Shown: piece after piece, positions 9,468-19,069 of the stretch
Layout: each line of letters opens with the position of its first letter
Numbering within the stretch: position 1 is the first letter of the stretch
Source: Kosakonia sacchari
Lineage (GTDB): Bacteria > Pseudomonadota > Gammaproteobacteria > Enterobacterales > Enterobacteriaceae
Length of the DNA: 64,000 nucleotides
Direction of reading: 5' to 3'
Assembly: GCA_900109485.1 (NCBI GenBank)
Contig: FOAY01000002.1
Coordinates: 478,842 to 542,841 of the forward strand
Notes under the pieces: generated by a model
What the model was told of the DNA's origin: nothing
The model's database searches: none
Seen by the model: the letters and a program-made list of their open reading frames with translations, nothing else
Translations under genes and position numbers: made by a program

Positions 9468-11720
9468 ATGGCGCGTCCAAAAACTGCTCAGCCAGTCAAC
9501 ACTACGCTGCGTAAAATCGCAGTTGTAGTAGCCACAGCGGTTAGCGGCATGTCTGTTTATGCACAGGCTGCAACAACCCAGAATGAAGAAACCATCACCG
9601 TGACCACAGCGCCTGCTGCGCAGGAAAACGCGTGGGGTCCGGCGGCTACCATCGCGGCGAAACATACCGCCACAGCGACCAAAACGGATATGCCGCTGGA
9701 GAAAACACCCCAGTCTATTTCCGTGGTGACCAGCGAAGAGATCGCGCTGCATCAGCCGAAATCCGTGAAAGAAGCCCTCAGCTATACGCCGGGAGTCGCG
9801 GTGGGGACGCGTGGTGCATCCAACACCTACGACTACCTGATTATTCGTGGCTTCGCGGCGGATGGTCAGAGCCAGAACAACTACCTCGACGGTCTGAAGA
9901 TGCAGGGCAACTTCTACAATGACGCGGTAATTGATCCTTACATGATTGAGCGCGCCGAAATCCTGCGCGGCCCAACCTCGGTGCTCTACGGAAAAAGCAG
10001 CCCGGGCGGCCTGTTGAATATGGTCAGCAAGCGCCCAACCACCACGCCGCTGTACGAAATACAGTTTAAAGCCGGCACCAACAACCTGTTCCAGACCGGG
10101 TTTGATTTCAGCGATGCGCTGGATGATGACGGCGTCTTCTCTTATCGGTTAACCGGTCTTGCGCGTTCGGCGAATGCGCAGCAGGAAGACAAAAAAGAGC
10201 AGCGTTACACGGTTGCGCCATCTTTTACCTGGCGCCCGGATGACAAAACGAATTTCACGTTCCTCTCTTACTTCCAGAACGAGCCGGAAACCGGCTATTA
10301 CGGCTGGTTGCCGAAAGAGGGGACGGTTCAACCGCTGCCGAATGGTTCGCGTCTGCCGACCGACTTCAACGAAGGCGCAAAGAACAACACCTATTCCCGT
10401 AACCAGAAAATGGTGGGTTATAGCTTCGAACATGCGTTCGATGACACCTTTACCGTGCGCCAGAACCTGCGTTACGCCGAGAACAAAACGTCGCAAAACA
10501 GCGTTTACGGTTATGGAATGTGTTCTGATCCACTCTATTCAAGCGCTCCGGCGAGCAGCCCATGTGCAGGCATTGCGCAGTCTGAGTGGGGCCATTACCT
10601 GACGCGCCAGTATGTGATCGATCACGAGAAGTTGCAGAACTTCTCCGTCGATACGCAACTGCAAAGCAAATTTGCTACCGGTTCAGTGGATCACATTCTG
10701 CTGACTGGCGTCGATTACATGCGTATGCGTAACGACATTAATTCATGGTTCGGCTATGCAGGTTCTGTCGCTCCGTCCGATATCTACAATCTTGATCGCG
10801 GTGATTTCGATTTCGCTGCTCACTCGACGCCTTCTGGCGCTTACCAGATCCTGAACCGCCAGCAGCAAACGGGCCTTTACGCGCAGGATCAGGCGCAGTG
10901 GGATAAGGTGCTGGTCACGCTGGGTGGCCGTTATGACTGGGCTAAACAGAGCGCATTCAACCGCACCACCAATATCACAGCGGAACGTGACGATAAGCAG
11001 TTTACCTGGCGTGGCGGTGTTAACTACCTGTTCGATAATGGCGTAACGCCGTACTTTAGCTATAGCGAGTCGTTTGAACCGGCATCGACCACCGGGGCGA
11101 GCGGCGCTATTTTCGCACCGTCCAAAGGCAAGCAGTACGAAGCGGGCGTGAAATACAGCCCGAAAGATCGTCCGATTGTCATGACCGGCGCCGTTTATCA
11201 GCTCACCAAGAGCAACAACCTGATGGCCGATCCAAACGGTTCTTTCTGGTCTGTTGAAGGCGGTGAAATTCGCGCGCGCGGCGTGGAAATCGAAGCCAAA
11301 GCGGCGCTGTCAGCGAATATCAACGTGGTGAGTTCGTATACCTACACCCAGGCGGAGTACACCACCGATACCAATTACAAAGGCAACACTCCGGCGCAGG
11401 TGCCTAAACATATGGCATCGCTGTGGGGCGACTACACCTTCTACGACGGTGCGTTGTCTGGTCTGACATTAGGGACCGGCGCACGTCTCACCGGTTCAAG
11501 CTATGGCGATCCGGCGAACTCCTTTAAGGTAGGCAGCTACACGGTTGTCGATGCGCTGGTGCGCTACGATCTGGCGCGTGTTGGCCTGGCGGGCTCCAAC
11601 GTCGCGCTGCACGTGAATAACCTGCTCGATCGTGAATACGTTGCCAGTTGCTTCAACACGTACGGTTGCTTCTGGGGCGCAGAACGTCAGGTGGTGGCGA
11701 CCGCAACCTTCCGCTTCTAA
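9468..11720 (+). CDS. fhuA: Ferrichrome outer-membrane TonB-dependent receptor FhuA
   Basis: Imports ferrichrome across the outer membrane using TonB; in relatives it is also the receptor for phages T1, T5 and phi80 and for colicin M. The 750 residues start with a signal peptide ending Y-A-Q-A-A, then a TonB box (E-T-I-T-V-T), a plug domain with the conserved S-G-L-L-N-M-V-type segment, and a 22-strand barrel ending in F-R-F. The surface loop L4 cysteine pair is kept, but the sequence between and after it differs strongly from E. coli. The start ATG is chosen by homology; the ribosome-binding site is weak. It heads fhuACDB under a Fur box. Confidence 0.97.
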   Translation: MARPKTAQPVNTTLRKIAVVVATAVSGMSVYAQAATTQNEETITVTTAPAAQENAWGPAATIAAKHTATATKTDMPLEKTPQSISVVTSEEIALHQPKSVKEALSYTPGVAVGTRGASNTYDYLIIRGFAADGQSQNNYLDGLKMQGNFYNDAVIDPYMIERAEILRGPTSVLYGKSSPGGLLNMVSKRPTTTPLYEIQFKAGTNNLFQTGFDFSDALDDDGVFSYRLTGLARSANAQQEDKKEQRYTVAPSFTWRPDDKTNFTFLSYFQNEPETGYYGWLPKEGTVQPLPNGSRLPTDFNEGAKNNTYSRNQKMVGYSFEHAFDDTFTVRQNLRYAENKTSQNSVYGYGMCSDPLYSSAPASSPCAGIAQSEWGHYLTRQYVIDHEKLQNFSVDTQLQSKFATGSVDHILLTGVDYMRMRNDINSWFGYAGSVAPSDIYNLDRGDFDFAAHSTPSGAYQILNRQQQTGLYAQDQAQWDKVLVTLGGRYDWAKQSAFNRTTNITAERDDKQFTWRGGVNYLFDNGVTPYFSYSESFEPASTTGASGAIFAPSKGKQYEAGVKYSPKDRPIVMTGAVYQLTKSNNLMADPNGSFWSVEGGEIRARGVEIEAKAALSANINVVSSYTYTQAEYTTDTNYKGNTPAQVPKHMASLWGDYTFYDGALSGLTLGTGARLTGSSYGDPANSFKVGSYTVVDALVRYDLARVGLAGSNVALHVNNLLDREYVASCFNTYGCFWGAERQVVATATFRF

Positions 11721-11729
11721 TCTCTCTTC

Positions 11730-11753
11730 GGGCACGGTTCGCCGTGCCCTTTT
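11730..11753 (+). terminator. fhuA-fhuC intercistronic hairpin (attenuator)
   Basis: A perfect 8-bp stem (GGGCACGG/CCGTGCCC) closes a TTCG loop and is followed by TTTT, 10 nt after the fhuA stop and 15 nt before fhuC. It probably terminates most transcripts or stabilises fhuA mRNA, so that receptor exceeds transporter. Confidence 0.75.
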
Positions 11754-11767
11754 ATAAGTTGGCAATC

Positions 11768-12565
11768 ATGCAGGAAAACAGAGCGCTTCCCAATACCACC
11801 TTTCAACTGAGCGATGTTGCTTTTAGTGTACCTGGACGTACGCTGCTGCATCCTCTCTCCCTGACATTCCCGGTGGGGAAAGTCACTGGCCTGATTGGCC
11901 ATAATGGCTCAGGCAAATCCACGCTGCTGAAAATGCTCGGCCGCCATCAGCCGCCTTCTGCGGGCGATATTCTGCTCGACGGGCAGCCGCTGGAGAGCTG
12001 GAACAGCAAAGCGTTTGCCCGCAAAGTGGCTTATCTGCCGCAGCAGTTGCCGCAGGCGGAAGGGATGACGGTGCGTGAGCTGGTGGCGATTGGCCGCTAC
12101 CCGTGGCACGGTGCGCTGGGGCGTTTTGGCGTGGCCGACAGAGAAAAAGTGGAAGAGGCGATAGCGCTGGTTGGGCTCAAGCCGCTGGCGCACCGGCTGG
12201 TGGATAGCCTTTCCGGCGGCGAGCGTCAGCGGGCGTGGATTGCGATGCTGGTGGCGCAGGACAGCCGCTGTCTGTTGCTGGATGAACCAACCTCAGCGCT
12301 GGATATCGCGCATCAGGTTGATGTGCTGGCGCTGGTGCACCGCTTAAGCCAGCAGCGCGGGCTGACGGTGATTGCCGTGTTGCACGATATCAATATGGCG
12401 GCGCGTTATTGCGACTATCTGGTGGCGCTGCGCGGCGGTGAAATGATCGCCGAAGGTACACCGGATGCGCTGATGCGCGCGGATACGCTTGAACATATTT
12501 ACGGTATCCCGATGGGGATCCTGCCGCATCCGGCAGGTGCGGCGCCGGTGAGTTTTGTCTACTGA
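11768..12565 (+). CDS. fhuC: Ferric hydroxamate ABC transporter ATPase FhuC
   Basis: ATPase of the FhuBCD importer that moves iron(III)-hydroxamates across the inner membrane. The 265 residues match E. coli in length. They show Walker A G-H-N-G-S-G-K-S-T, signature L-S-G-G-E-R-Q-R, Walker B L-L-L-D-E-P and the H-loop in V-L-H-D. The ATG at 11768 gives the family N-terminus M-Q-E; longer in-frame starts would run back into fhuA. No strong Shine-Dalgarno is present. The stop overlaps the fhuD start by one base (TGATG). Confidence 0.97.
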   Translation: MQENRALPNTTFQLSDVAFSVPGRTLLHPLSLTFPVGKVTGLIGHNGSGKSTLLKMLGRHQPPSAGDILLDGQPLESWNSKAFARKVAYLPQQLPQAEGMTVRELVAIGRYPWHGALGRFGVADREKVEEAIALVGLKPLAHRLVDSLSGGERQRAWIAMLVAQDSRCLLLDEPTSALDIAHQVDVLALVHRLSQQRGLTVIAVLHDINMAARYCDYLVALRGGEMIAEGTPDALMRADTLEHIYGIPMGILPHPAGAAPVSFVY

Positions 12566-13455
12566 TGGCCGATCTACACTCGATTAGCCGTCGTCGCTTA
12601 CTGACGGCGATGGCGCTCTCTCCGTTGCTGTGGCACCTGCGCAGCGCTCATGCGGCAACCGTTGATCCGCACCGTATTGTGGCGCTGGAATGGCTGCCGG
12701 TGGAGCTGCTGTTGGCGCTGGGCATCACGCCGTATGGCGTTGCCGATGTTCATGATTACAACATCTGGGTTAACGAGCCGTCGCTGCCTGCTTCGGTGAT
12801 TGACGTCGGTCTGCGTACCGAACCGAACCTCGAATTACTCACGCAGATGAAACCTTCGCTGCTGGTCTGGTCGGCGGGTTACGGCCCGGATGAGGCCAAA
12901 CTGGCGAAGATCGCCCCAGGGCGCGGTTTTACCTTCAGCGACGGTAAACAACCGCTGGCGCTGGCCCGTCGTTCGCTGAACGAAATGGCGCAAATGCTGA
13001 ATCTGGAAGCCGCCGCCAAAAAACATCTCGATCAGTTTGATGCCTTAATTGACGGGACAAAACCGCATTTCGCCCGGCGCGGCGATCGTCCGTTATTAAT
13101 GATTACCCTGCTCGATCCGCGCCATGTGCTGGTGTTTGCCGAGAACTGCCTGTTCCAGGCGGTGCTCGATCAACTGGGCGTGCGCAATGCCTGGCAAGGG
13201 GAAACCACCTTCTGGGGTAGCGTGACGGTCGGTATCGACAGGCTGGCCGCGTACAAAGATGTGGATGTGCTCTGTTTCGATCACGGTAATGAGCAGGATA
13301 TGCGCAAGCTGATGGCGACGCCGCTGTGGCAGGCGATGCCGTTTGTCCGGGCTGGCCGTTTCCAGCGCGTTCCGGCGGTCTGGTTCTATGGCGCAACACT
13401 GTCGGCGATGCACTTCACCCGCGTGCTGGATAACGCGCTGGGAGGCCGGGCATGA
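12565..13455 (+). CDS. fhuD: Periplasmic ferric hydroxamate-binding protein FhuD
   Basis: Class III solute-binding protein that delivers ferrichrome and other hydroxamates to FhuB. The 296 residues begin with a twin-arginine signal (S-R-R-R-L-L-T) ending A-H-A-A, followed by the two-lobe fold with a long linking helix. FhuD is a known Tat substrate in E. coli. It is translationally coupled to fhuC (one-base overlap) and to fhuB (four-base ATGA overlap). Confidence 0.97.
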   Translation: MADLHSISRRRLLTAMALSPLLWHLRSAHAATVDPHRIVALEWLPVELLLALGITPYGVADVHDYNIWVNEPSLPASVIDVGLRTEPNLELLTQMKPSLLVWSAGYGPDEAKLAKIAPGRGFTFSDGKQPLALARRSLNEMAQMLNLEAAAKKHLDQFDALIDGTKPHFARRGDRPLLMITLLDPRHVLVFAENCLFQAVLDQLGVRNAWQGETTFWGSVTVGIDRLAAYKDVDVLCFDHGNEQDMRKLMATPLWQAMPFVRAGRFQRVPAVWFYGATLSAMHFTRVLDNALGGRA

Positions 13456-15434
13456 GCCAGCGTATTGCACGTTTCCCTACCTTCTTGCTGGCGCTGCTGT
13501 TTGTCGCCGCCGCCTGGCTGACCTGGAGCAACTTAAACGTTGCGCTGCCGCGCGCGCAGTGGGGGCAGGCGTTTCGTGCGCCGGATAGTAATCTGATCGA
13601 TCAGATGCTGTTCCATTACAGCCTGTTGCCGCGTCTGGCCGTCTCGCTGCTGGTGGGCGCGGGGCTTGGGCTGGTTGGCGTGTTGTTCCAGCAGGTATTG
13701 CGTAACCCGCTGGCAGAACCGACCACGCTGGGCGTGGCGACCGGCGCGCAGTTGGGCATCACGATTACCACGCTGTGGACCATTCCGGGCGTGCTGGCCT
13801 CGCAGTTTGCTGCGTTGATCGGCGCAGGCGTCGTTGGGGCGCTGGTATTTGGTGTGGCGTGGGGAAAACGGTTGTCGCCGGTGACGCTGATCCTCGCCGG
13901 TCTGGTGGTCAGCCTCTATTGCGGCGCGATCAACCAGTTGCTGGTGCTGTTTCACCACGATCAACTGCAAAGCATGTTCTTGTGGAGCACCGGAACGCTG
14001 ACGCAAACCGACTGGAGCGTGGCGCAAAGTCTGTGGCCGCAGCTCGTCGGCTGCGCCGTGCTGACGCTGCTGTTGCTGCGCCCGCTCACGCTGATGGGGC
14101 TGGATGATGGCGTTGCGCGCAATCTGGGGCTTGCGCTGTCGATGGCGCGCCTGGCCGCGCTGACGCTGGCGGTTGTCCTGAGTGCGTTGCTGGTGAATGC
14201 AGTCGGGATCATCGGTTTTATCGGCTTGTTCGCGCCGCTGCTGGCAAAAATGCTCGGCGCACGTCGCCTGCTGGCGCGTCTGCTGTTAGCGCCGCTGATT
14301 GGCGCGCTGATCCTCTGGCTCTCCGATCAGATCATCTGGTGGTTGACGCGGGTGTGGATGGAAGTCTCCACCGGCTCGATCACCGCGCTGATTGGCGCTC
14401 CGCTGCTGCTGTGGCTGTTGCCGCGTCTGCGGAGCATGAATACGCCCGCCATGGACTCCGGGGACAATGTCGCGGCAGAGCGTCAGCAGGTGCCGTGGTT
14501 TGTGCTGGGCGGGCTGGTGGTGCTGTTGCTGGCGATGTGGGCCGCGCTGGCTTTTGGCCGCGATGCGCAGGGCTGGCACTGGGCCAGCGGCACGCTGTTG
14601 CAGGAGTTGCTGCCGTGGCGCTGGCCGCGCATTATTGCCGCGTTGACCGCCGGGGTGATGCTGGCTGTCGCGGGTTGCATCATTCAACGCCTGACCGGTA
14701 ACCCGATGGCCAGTCCGGAAGTGCTGGGGATCAGCTCTGGTGCCGCTTTTGGCGTAGTGCTGATGCTGTTCTTCGTGCCCGGCAACGCGTTTGGCTGGCT
14801 GATGCCCGCCGGGAGCCTCGGCGCGGCGCTGACGCTGCTGATCATTATGATCGCCGCCGGGCGCGGCGGATTTTCGCCGCACCGCATGCTACTGGCGGGG
14901 ATGGCGCTCAGTACCGCCTTCACTATGTTGCTGATGATGCTGCAGGCCAGCGGGGATCCGCGTATGGCGACGATCCTGACGTGGATTTCCGGCAGTACTT
15001 ATAACGCCTCGGGCGAGCAGGTGCTGCGTAGCGGCGTGATGATGGTGATCCTGCTGGCGTTGACACCGCTTTGCCGACGCTGGCTGATGATTTTACCGCT
15101 CGGCGGCGATACGGCGCGCGCGGTTGGTCTGGCGCTGACATCTTCACGCATCGCGCTGTTGTTGCTGGCTGCGGCATTGACGGCTACCGCGACGATGACC
15201 ATCGGCCCGTTGAGCTTTGTGGGGTTGATGGCGCCGCATATTGCGCGGATGATGGGGTTCCGTCGTACGATGCCGCATATGGTCATTTCGGCGCTGGTCG
15301 GGGGAATATTGCTGGTGTTTGCTGACTGGTGCGGGCGGATGCTGATGTTTCCGTTCCAGATCCCGGCGGGATTGCTGTCGACGTTTATTGGCGCGCCGTA
15401 CTTTATCTATTTACTGAGAAAACAGAGCCGCTAA
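13452..15434 (+). CDS. fhuB: Ferric hydroxamate ABC transporter permease FhuB
   Basis: Inner-membrane permease of the FhuBCD importer. Its 660 residues are two fused FecCD-type permease halves joined near residue 335, about 20 membrane helices in all. Each half carries the family motif around A-E-P-T-T-L-G (first half) or A-S-P-E-V-L-G (second half) and a later G-x-I-x-F-x-G-L segment. It overlaps the fhuD stop at ATGA and is the last gene of the operon, facing hemL. Confidence 0.97.
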   Translation: MSQRIARFPTFLLALLFVAAAWLTWSNLNVALPRAQWGQAFRAPDSNLIDQMLFHYSLLPRLAVSLLVGAGLGLVGVLFQQVLRNPLAEPTTLGVATGAQLGITITTLWTIPGVLASQFAALIGAGVVGALVFGVAWGKRLSPVTLILAGLVVSLYCGAINQLLVLFHHDQLQSMFLWSTGTLTQTDWSVAQSLWPQLVGCAVLTLLLLRPLTLMGLDDGVARNLGLALSMARLAALTLAVVLSALLVNAVGIIGFIGLFAPLLAKMLGARRLLARLLLAPLIGALILWLSDQIIWWLTRVWMEVSTGSITALIGAPLLLWLLPRLRSMNTPAMDSGDNVAAERQQVPWFVLGGLVVLLLAMWAALAFGRDAQGWHWASGTLLQELLPWRWPRIIAALTAGVMLAVAGCIIQRLTGNPMASPEVLGISSGAAFGVVLMLFFVPGNAFGWLMPAGSLGAALTLLIIMIAAGRGGFSPHRMLLAGMALSTAFTMLLMMLQASGDPRMATILTWISGSTYNASGEQVLRSGVMMVILLALTPLCRRWLMILPLGGDTARAVGLALTSSRIALLLLAAALTATATMTIGPLSFVGLMAPHIARMMGFRRTMPHMVISALVGGILLVFADWCGRMLMFPFQIPAGLLSTFIGAPYFIYLLRKQSR

Positions 15435-15440
15435 TCTTTT

Positions 15441-15463
15441 CCCTCTCCCCACCGGGGAGAGGG
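15441..15463. repeat. CCCTCTCCCC palindrome between convergent fhuB and hemL
   Basis: A perfect 10-bp inverted repeat with a 3-nt loop sits 6 nt after fhuB and 9 nt from the hemL stop. There is no U-run on either strand, so it is not a standard terminator. It belongs to the same sequence family as the palindromes at 25113 and 26946. Confidence 0.7.
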
Positions 15464-15472
15464 CTAAAACCA

Positions 15473-16753
15473 TTACAGCTTCGCGAAAACGCGACGTGCG
15501 GCATCGATAGTGTTATCGATATCCTCTTCACTGTGCGCCACGGACATAAAGCCCGCCTCAAACGCTGACGGCGCGAGGTAAACGCCTTCTTCCAGCATCA
15601 GATGGAAGAAACGCTTAAAGCGTTCAACATCGCACTTCACCACATCCTGATAGCAGGTCACGGCTGGCGCATCGGTAAAGAACAGGCCGAACATGCCGCC
15701 TACGTGGTTAACGACCAGCGGAATGCCCGCCTGCTGCGCAGCTTCCAGCAGACCGTCGGCCAGTTGCGTGGTCAGCTCAGTTAGCGTGGAGTGAATGCCC
15801 GGCTGCGCCACTTCGGTCAGGCAGGCATAGCCCGCAGCCATCGCGATCGGGTTGCCAGAGAGTGTGCCGGCCTGATAGACCGGGCCGGTCGGCGCCAGTA
15901 CGTCCATCACCTCACGGCGCCCGCCAAACGCGCCTACCGGCATGCCGCCGCCGATAATTTTGCCCAGACAGGTCAGATCCGGCTCGACGCCGTAATAAGC
16001 CTGCGCGCCCGCCAGCGCAACGCGGAAACCGGTCATCACTTCGTCAATGATCAACAGCGCGCCGAATTCGTCGCACAGCGCACGCAGGCCCGGCAGGAAT
16101 TCCGGCTGCGGCGGTACGCAGTTCATGTTGCCGGCAACCGGCTCAACGATGATACAGGCGATATCCTGCGGATACTGTTCGAAGGCTGCGCGAACAGTAT
16201 CGAGATCGTTATAGGTGCAGGTCAGCGTGTGTTTGGCGAAATCAGCCGGAACGCCCGGCGAGTTCGGCTGGCCTAAGGTCAACGCGCCGGAACCGGCTTT
16301 CACCAGCAGGCAGTCGGCATGGCCGTGGTAGCAACCTTCGAATTTGATGATTTTGTCGCGGCCGGTAAAGCCGCGCGCCAGGCGGATGGCGCTCATGGTG
16401 GCTTCCGTACCGGAGTTCACCATGCGTACCATATCCATGGTGGGTACCAGTTCGGTCACCAGCGCGGCCATTTTGACTTCCATCTCTGTTGGTGCGCCAA
16501 AACTCAGCCCGCGGCTGGCCGCCTCAATAACGGCGTTGCGAATGGCCGGGTGGTTGTGCCCAAGCACCATAGGCCCCCAGGAACCGACGTAATCGATATA
16601 GGCTTTGCCGTCGGCGTCATACAAATAAGCACCGTCAGCACGCTCGATAAACAGCGGTGTACCACCGACGCCGGTAAAGGCGCGTACCGGTGAATTGACA
16701 CCGCCGGGGATCAGTTCGCGCGCTGCGTTAAAGAGTTCTTCAGACTTATTCAT
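15473..16753 (-). CDS. hemL: Glutamate-1-semialdehyde 2,1-aminomutase
   Basis: PLP enzyme that converts glutamate-1-semialdehyde to 5-aminolevulinate in the C5 route of haem synthesis. The 426 residues match the family. The N-terminal P-G-G-V-N-S-P-V-R is characteristic, the PLP aspartate lies in L-L-I-I-D-E-V, and the Schiff-base lysine lies in C-L-G-K-I-I-G-G-G. The ATG at 16753 is followed by N-K-S-E, as in E. coli. It is convergent with fhuB and divergent from clcA. Confidence 0.98.
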   Translation of the reverse strand: MNKSEELFNAARELIPGGVNSPVRAFTGVGGTPLFIERADGAYLYDADGKAYIDYVGSWGPMVLGHNHPAIRNAVIEAASRGLSFGAPTEMEVKMAALVTELVPTMDMVRMVNSGTEATMSAIRLARGFTGRDKIIKFEGCYHGHADCLLVKAGSGALTLGQPNSPGVPADFAKHTLTCTYNDLDTVRAAFEQYPQDIACIIVEPVAGNMNCVPPQPEFLPGLRALCDEFGALLIIDEVMTGFRVALAGAQAYYGVEPDLTCLGKIIGGGMPVGAFGGRREVMDVLAPTGPVYQAGTLSGNPIAMAAGYACLTEVAQPGIHSTLTELTTQLADGLLEAAQQAGIPLVVNHVGGMFGLFFTDAPAVTCYQDVVKCDVERFKRFFHLMLEEGVYLAPSAFEAGFMSVAHSEEDIDNTIDAARRVFAKL

Positions 16754-16922
16754 CTCTCATTCCTGGTTCGTGGAAAATTCAATGCCGGTCATTCTATGTG
16801 ATTACACGAATGTTATGAAAGTTTTGCCCCGGTGAAACGACATATTTTGCAGGACATTCCCCCGCGACGCGGCGGCAGTCGCTGGTTACAATACCTCTTT
16901 TGTATGACCTATAGAAAATCAG

Positions 16923-18329
16923 ATGCAAGCAGAGACTCCCTCATTCGAACAACAACAGGTTGAGCAGCGCCGTCGACGGAATATTGTGCGTCAGATGCTG
17001 CAACGCGATAAAACGCCGCTGGCAATTTTAGTGGTGGCTGCAATAGCCGGTGCGCTGACGGGTTTGGTTGGCGTGGCGTTTGAGAAAGCGGTCAACGCGG
17101 TGTTGAACGCGCGTATCGGCGCACTGGGACAGGTGGCGAACAGTGCGCTGGTCTGGCCGCTGGCGTTTATCGCTTCGGCGTGTCTGGCGATGATGGGCTA
17201 CTGGCTGGTGCGGCGCTTTGCGCCGGAGGCGGGCGGTTCCGGTATTCCTGAAATTGAAGGCGCGCTGGAAGAACTTCGCCCGGTGCGCTGGTGGCGCGTG
17301 CTGCCGGTGAAATTCATCGGCGGCATGGGAACGCTGGGGGCGGGTATGGTGCTGGGGCGTGAAGGGCCCACGGTGCAGATCGGCGGCAATATCGGGCGAA
17401 TGGTGGGCGATCTGTTTCGCCTGCGCAGCGGTGAAGCCCGCCATACCCTGCTGGCGACCGGTGCCGCGGCCGGGCTTTCAGCGGCATTTAACGCGCCGCT
17501 GGCGGGGATTCTGTTCATCATTGAAGAGATGCGCTCGCAGTTTCACTACAACCTGATCTCGATTAAAGCGGTGTTTACCGGCGTGATTATGTCGAGCATT
17601 GTGTTCCGGCTGTTTAACGGCGAGGCGGCGGTGATCGATGTCGGCAAACTCAGCAATGCGCCAGTGAACACGCTGTGGCTCTATCTGCTGCTGGGAATGG
17701 TGTTTGGTTGCGTCGGGCCACTGTTTAATGCGTTAGTGCTGCGTACCCAGGATCTGTTTCAGCGACTTCATGGCGGGCACACCGGGAAGTGGGTGCTGAT
17801 TGGCGGCATCGTTGGCGGCGCGTGCGGTGTTTTGGGGCTGGTTGCGCCGGCGCTTTCCGGCGGCGGTTTTGCCCTCATCCCGATAGCGACGGCGGGCAAT
17901 TATACCGTCGGCGTGCTGCTGCTCATTTTCCTTGCCCGCGTTGTCACCACCTTGCTCTGTTTTAGTTCCGGCGCGCCAGGCGGTATTTTCGCGCCGATGC
18001 TGGCGCTGGGGACGGTCCTGGGAATGGCTTTCGGCAGCGCGAGCGCGATTATCTTCCCGCATTATCAGTTAGATGCCGGGACGTTTGCCATTGCCGGAAT
18101 GGGGGCGTTGCTGGCGGCGTCGTTACGCGCGCCGCTGACCGGGATCGTGCTGGTTCTGGAAATGACAGACAATTATCAGCTTATATTGCCAATGATCATT
18201 ACCTGCCTTGGTGCGACACTGTTAGCGCAGTTTCTTGGCGGTAAACCGCTCTATTCCGCTATTCTGGCACGTACGCTTGCCAGGCAATCTGCCAGCGCGG
18301 ATCCTCATATAGAGCGGGAGAATACTTGA
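16923..18329 (+). CDS. clcA: H(+)/Cl(-) exchange transporter ClcA
   Basis: CLC-family two-chloride/one-proton antiporter of the inner membrane that supports extreme acid resistance. The 468 residues include the selectivity motifs G-S-G-I-P-E, G-R-E-G-P (gating glutamate) and G-A-P-G-G-I-F-A-P, with about 18 helical segments. The first 32 residues are polar and arginine-rich, as in E. coli. It is transcribed divergently from hemL, with 169 bp between the starts. Confidence 0.97.
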   Translation: MQAETPSFEQQQVEQRRRRNIVRQMLQRDKTPLAILVVAAIAGALTGLVGVAFEKAVNAVLNARIGALGQVANSALVWPLAFIASACLAMMGYWLVRRFAPEAGGSGIPEIEGALEELRPVRWWRVLPVKFIGGMGTLGAGMVLGREGPTVQIGGNIGRMVGDLFRLRSGEARHTLLATGAAAGLSAAFNAPLAGILFIIEEMRSQFHYNLISIKAVFTGVIMSSIVFRLFNGEAAVIDVGKLSNAPVNTLWLYLLLGMVFGCVGPLFNALVLRTQDLFQRLHGGHTGKWVLIGGIVGGACGVLGLVAPALSGGGFALIPIATAGNYTVGVLLLIFLARVVTTLLCFSSGAPGGIFAPMLALGTVLGMAFGSASAIIFPHYQLDAGTFAIAGMGALLAASLRAPLTGIVLVLEMTDNYQLILPMIITCLGATLLAQFLGGKPLYSAILARTLARQSASADPHIERENT

Positions 18330-18411
18330 ACGATTTAGTTGCATACTGGATAATAGCCGAAAAGATCGGGTTAATATTTGCCCAGATCGCAGTATCAATT
18401 GGGAGCAAGAC

Positions 18412-18756
18412 ATGAGTGATGACGTAGCGCTGCCGCTGGAGTTTACCGACGCAGCAGCCAACAAAGTAAAGAACCTGATTGCGGACGAAGATAACCCGAA
18501 TCTGAAGCTGCGTGTCTACATCACCGGTGGTGGTTGCAGCGGCTTCCAGTACGGTTTTACCTTTGACGATCAAATCAACGATGGTGATATGACTATCGAG
18601 AAACAGGGCGTTGGCCTGGTGGTTGATCCGATGAGCCTGCAATATCTGGTAGGCGGCTCGGTAGATTATACCGAAGGCCTGGAAGGTTCCCGCTTCGTGG
18701 TAACCAACCCGAATGCGACCAGCACCTGCGGCTGTGGTTCCTCTTTCAGCATCTGA
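18412..18756 (+). CDS. erpA: Iron-sulfur cluster insertion protein ErpA
   Basis: A-type Fe-S carrier that transfers clusters to apo-enzymes, including IspG/IspH of the isoprenoid pathway. The 114 residues carry the three ligand cysteines at 42, 106 and 108 (G-G-C-S-G-F and C-G-C-G). A GGGAG site precedes the ATG, and a strong terminator follows. Confidence 0.98.
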   Translation: MSDDVALPLEFTDAAANKVKNLIADEDNPNLKLRVYITGGGCSGFQYGFTFDDQINDGDMTIEKQGVGLVVDPMSLQYLVGGSVDYTEGLEGSRFVVTNPNATSTCGCGSSFSI

Positions 18757-18774
18757 GAACCGTTTGCTGCCCGT

Positions 18775-18806
18775 AAAAAAGCCGCGTTTATCGACGCGGC
18801 TTTTTT
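18775..18806 (+). terminator. Intrinsic terminator after erpA
   Basis: A 7-bp GC-rich stem (GCCGCGT/ACGCGGC) with a 6-nt loop is flanked by an A-run and a T-run, so it can work on both strands. It closes the clcA-erpA side. Confidence 0.92.
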
Positions 18807-19069
18807 GTTTTCACCGATCCTGATGTGTTTATCATTGTCTCTGAGCTATAACATCGCGTCATGCTAATTAATATTTTGGATATAAACTGTTTTTATTTTT
18901 GCTATGAAAATATAAGAATTAATTTTAACGGTATAATTTTCTTAATTTCAAGATGACAGTGATTATTTCAGCGACAACTTTTTGGTAAGTGTTAGTATCT
19001 GCTTTTGTTACTCACAGACAAACCCGCGATAGTAATGTTTGACCAGGAAGGACCTTTAGTGAGGCATGG
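18807..19069. other. AT-rich gap before the orphan regulator
   Basis: About 260 bp, markedly richer in A+T than its neighbours, with no credible coding frame. A near-palindrome TAAGAATTAATTTTA (18913-18927) is the only notable element. Together with the following gene, the composition suggests acquired DNA. Confidence 0.6.

Noticed and set aside
18351..18375. CCGA...TCGG repeat upstream of erpA as an IscR type 2 site
   Set aside because: erpA is IscR-regulated in E. coli, but the spacing between CC and GG here does not fit the type 2 consensus.
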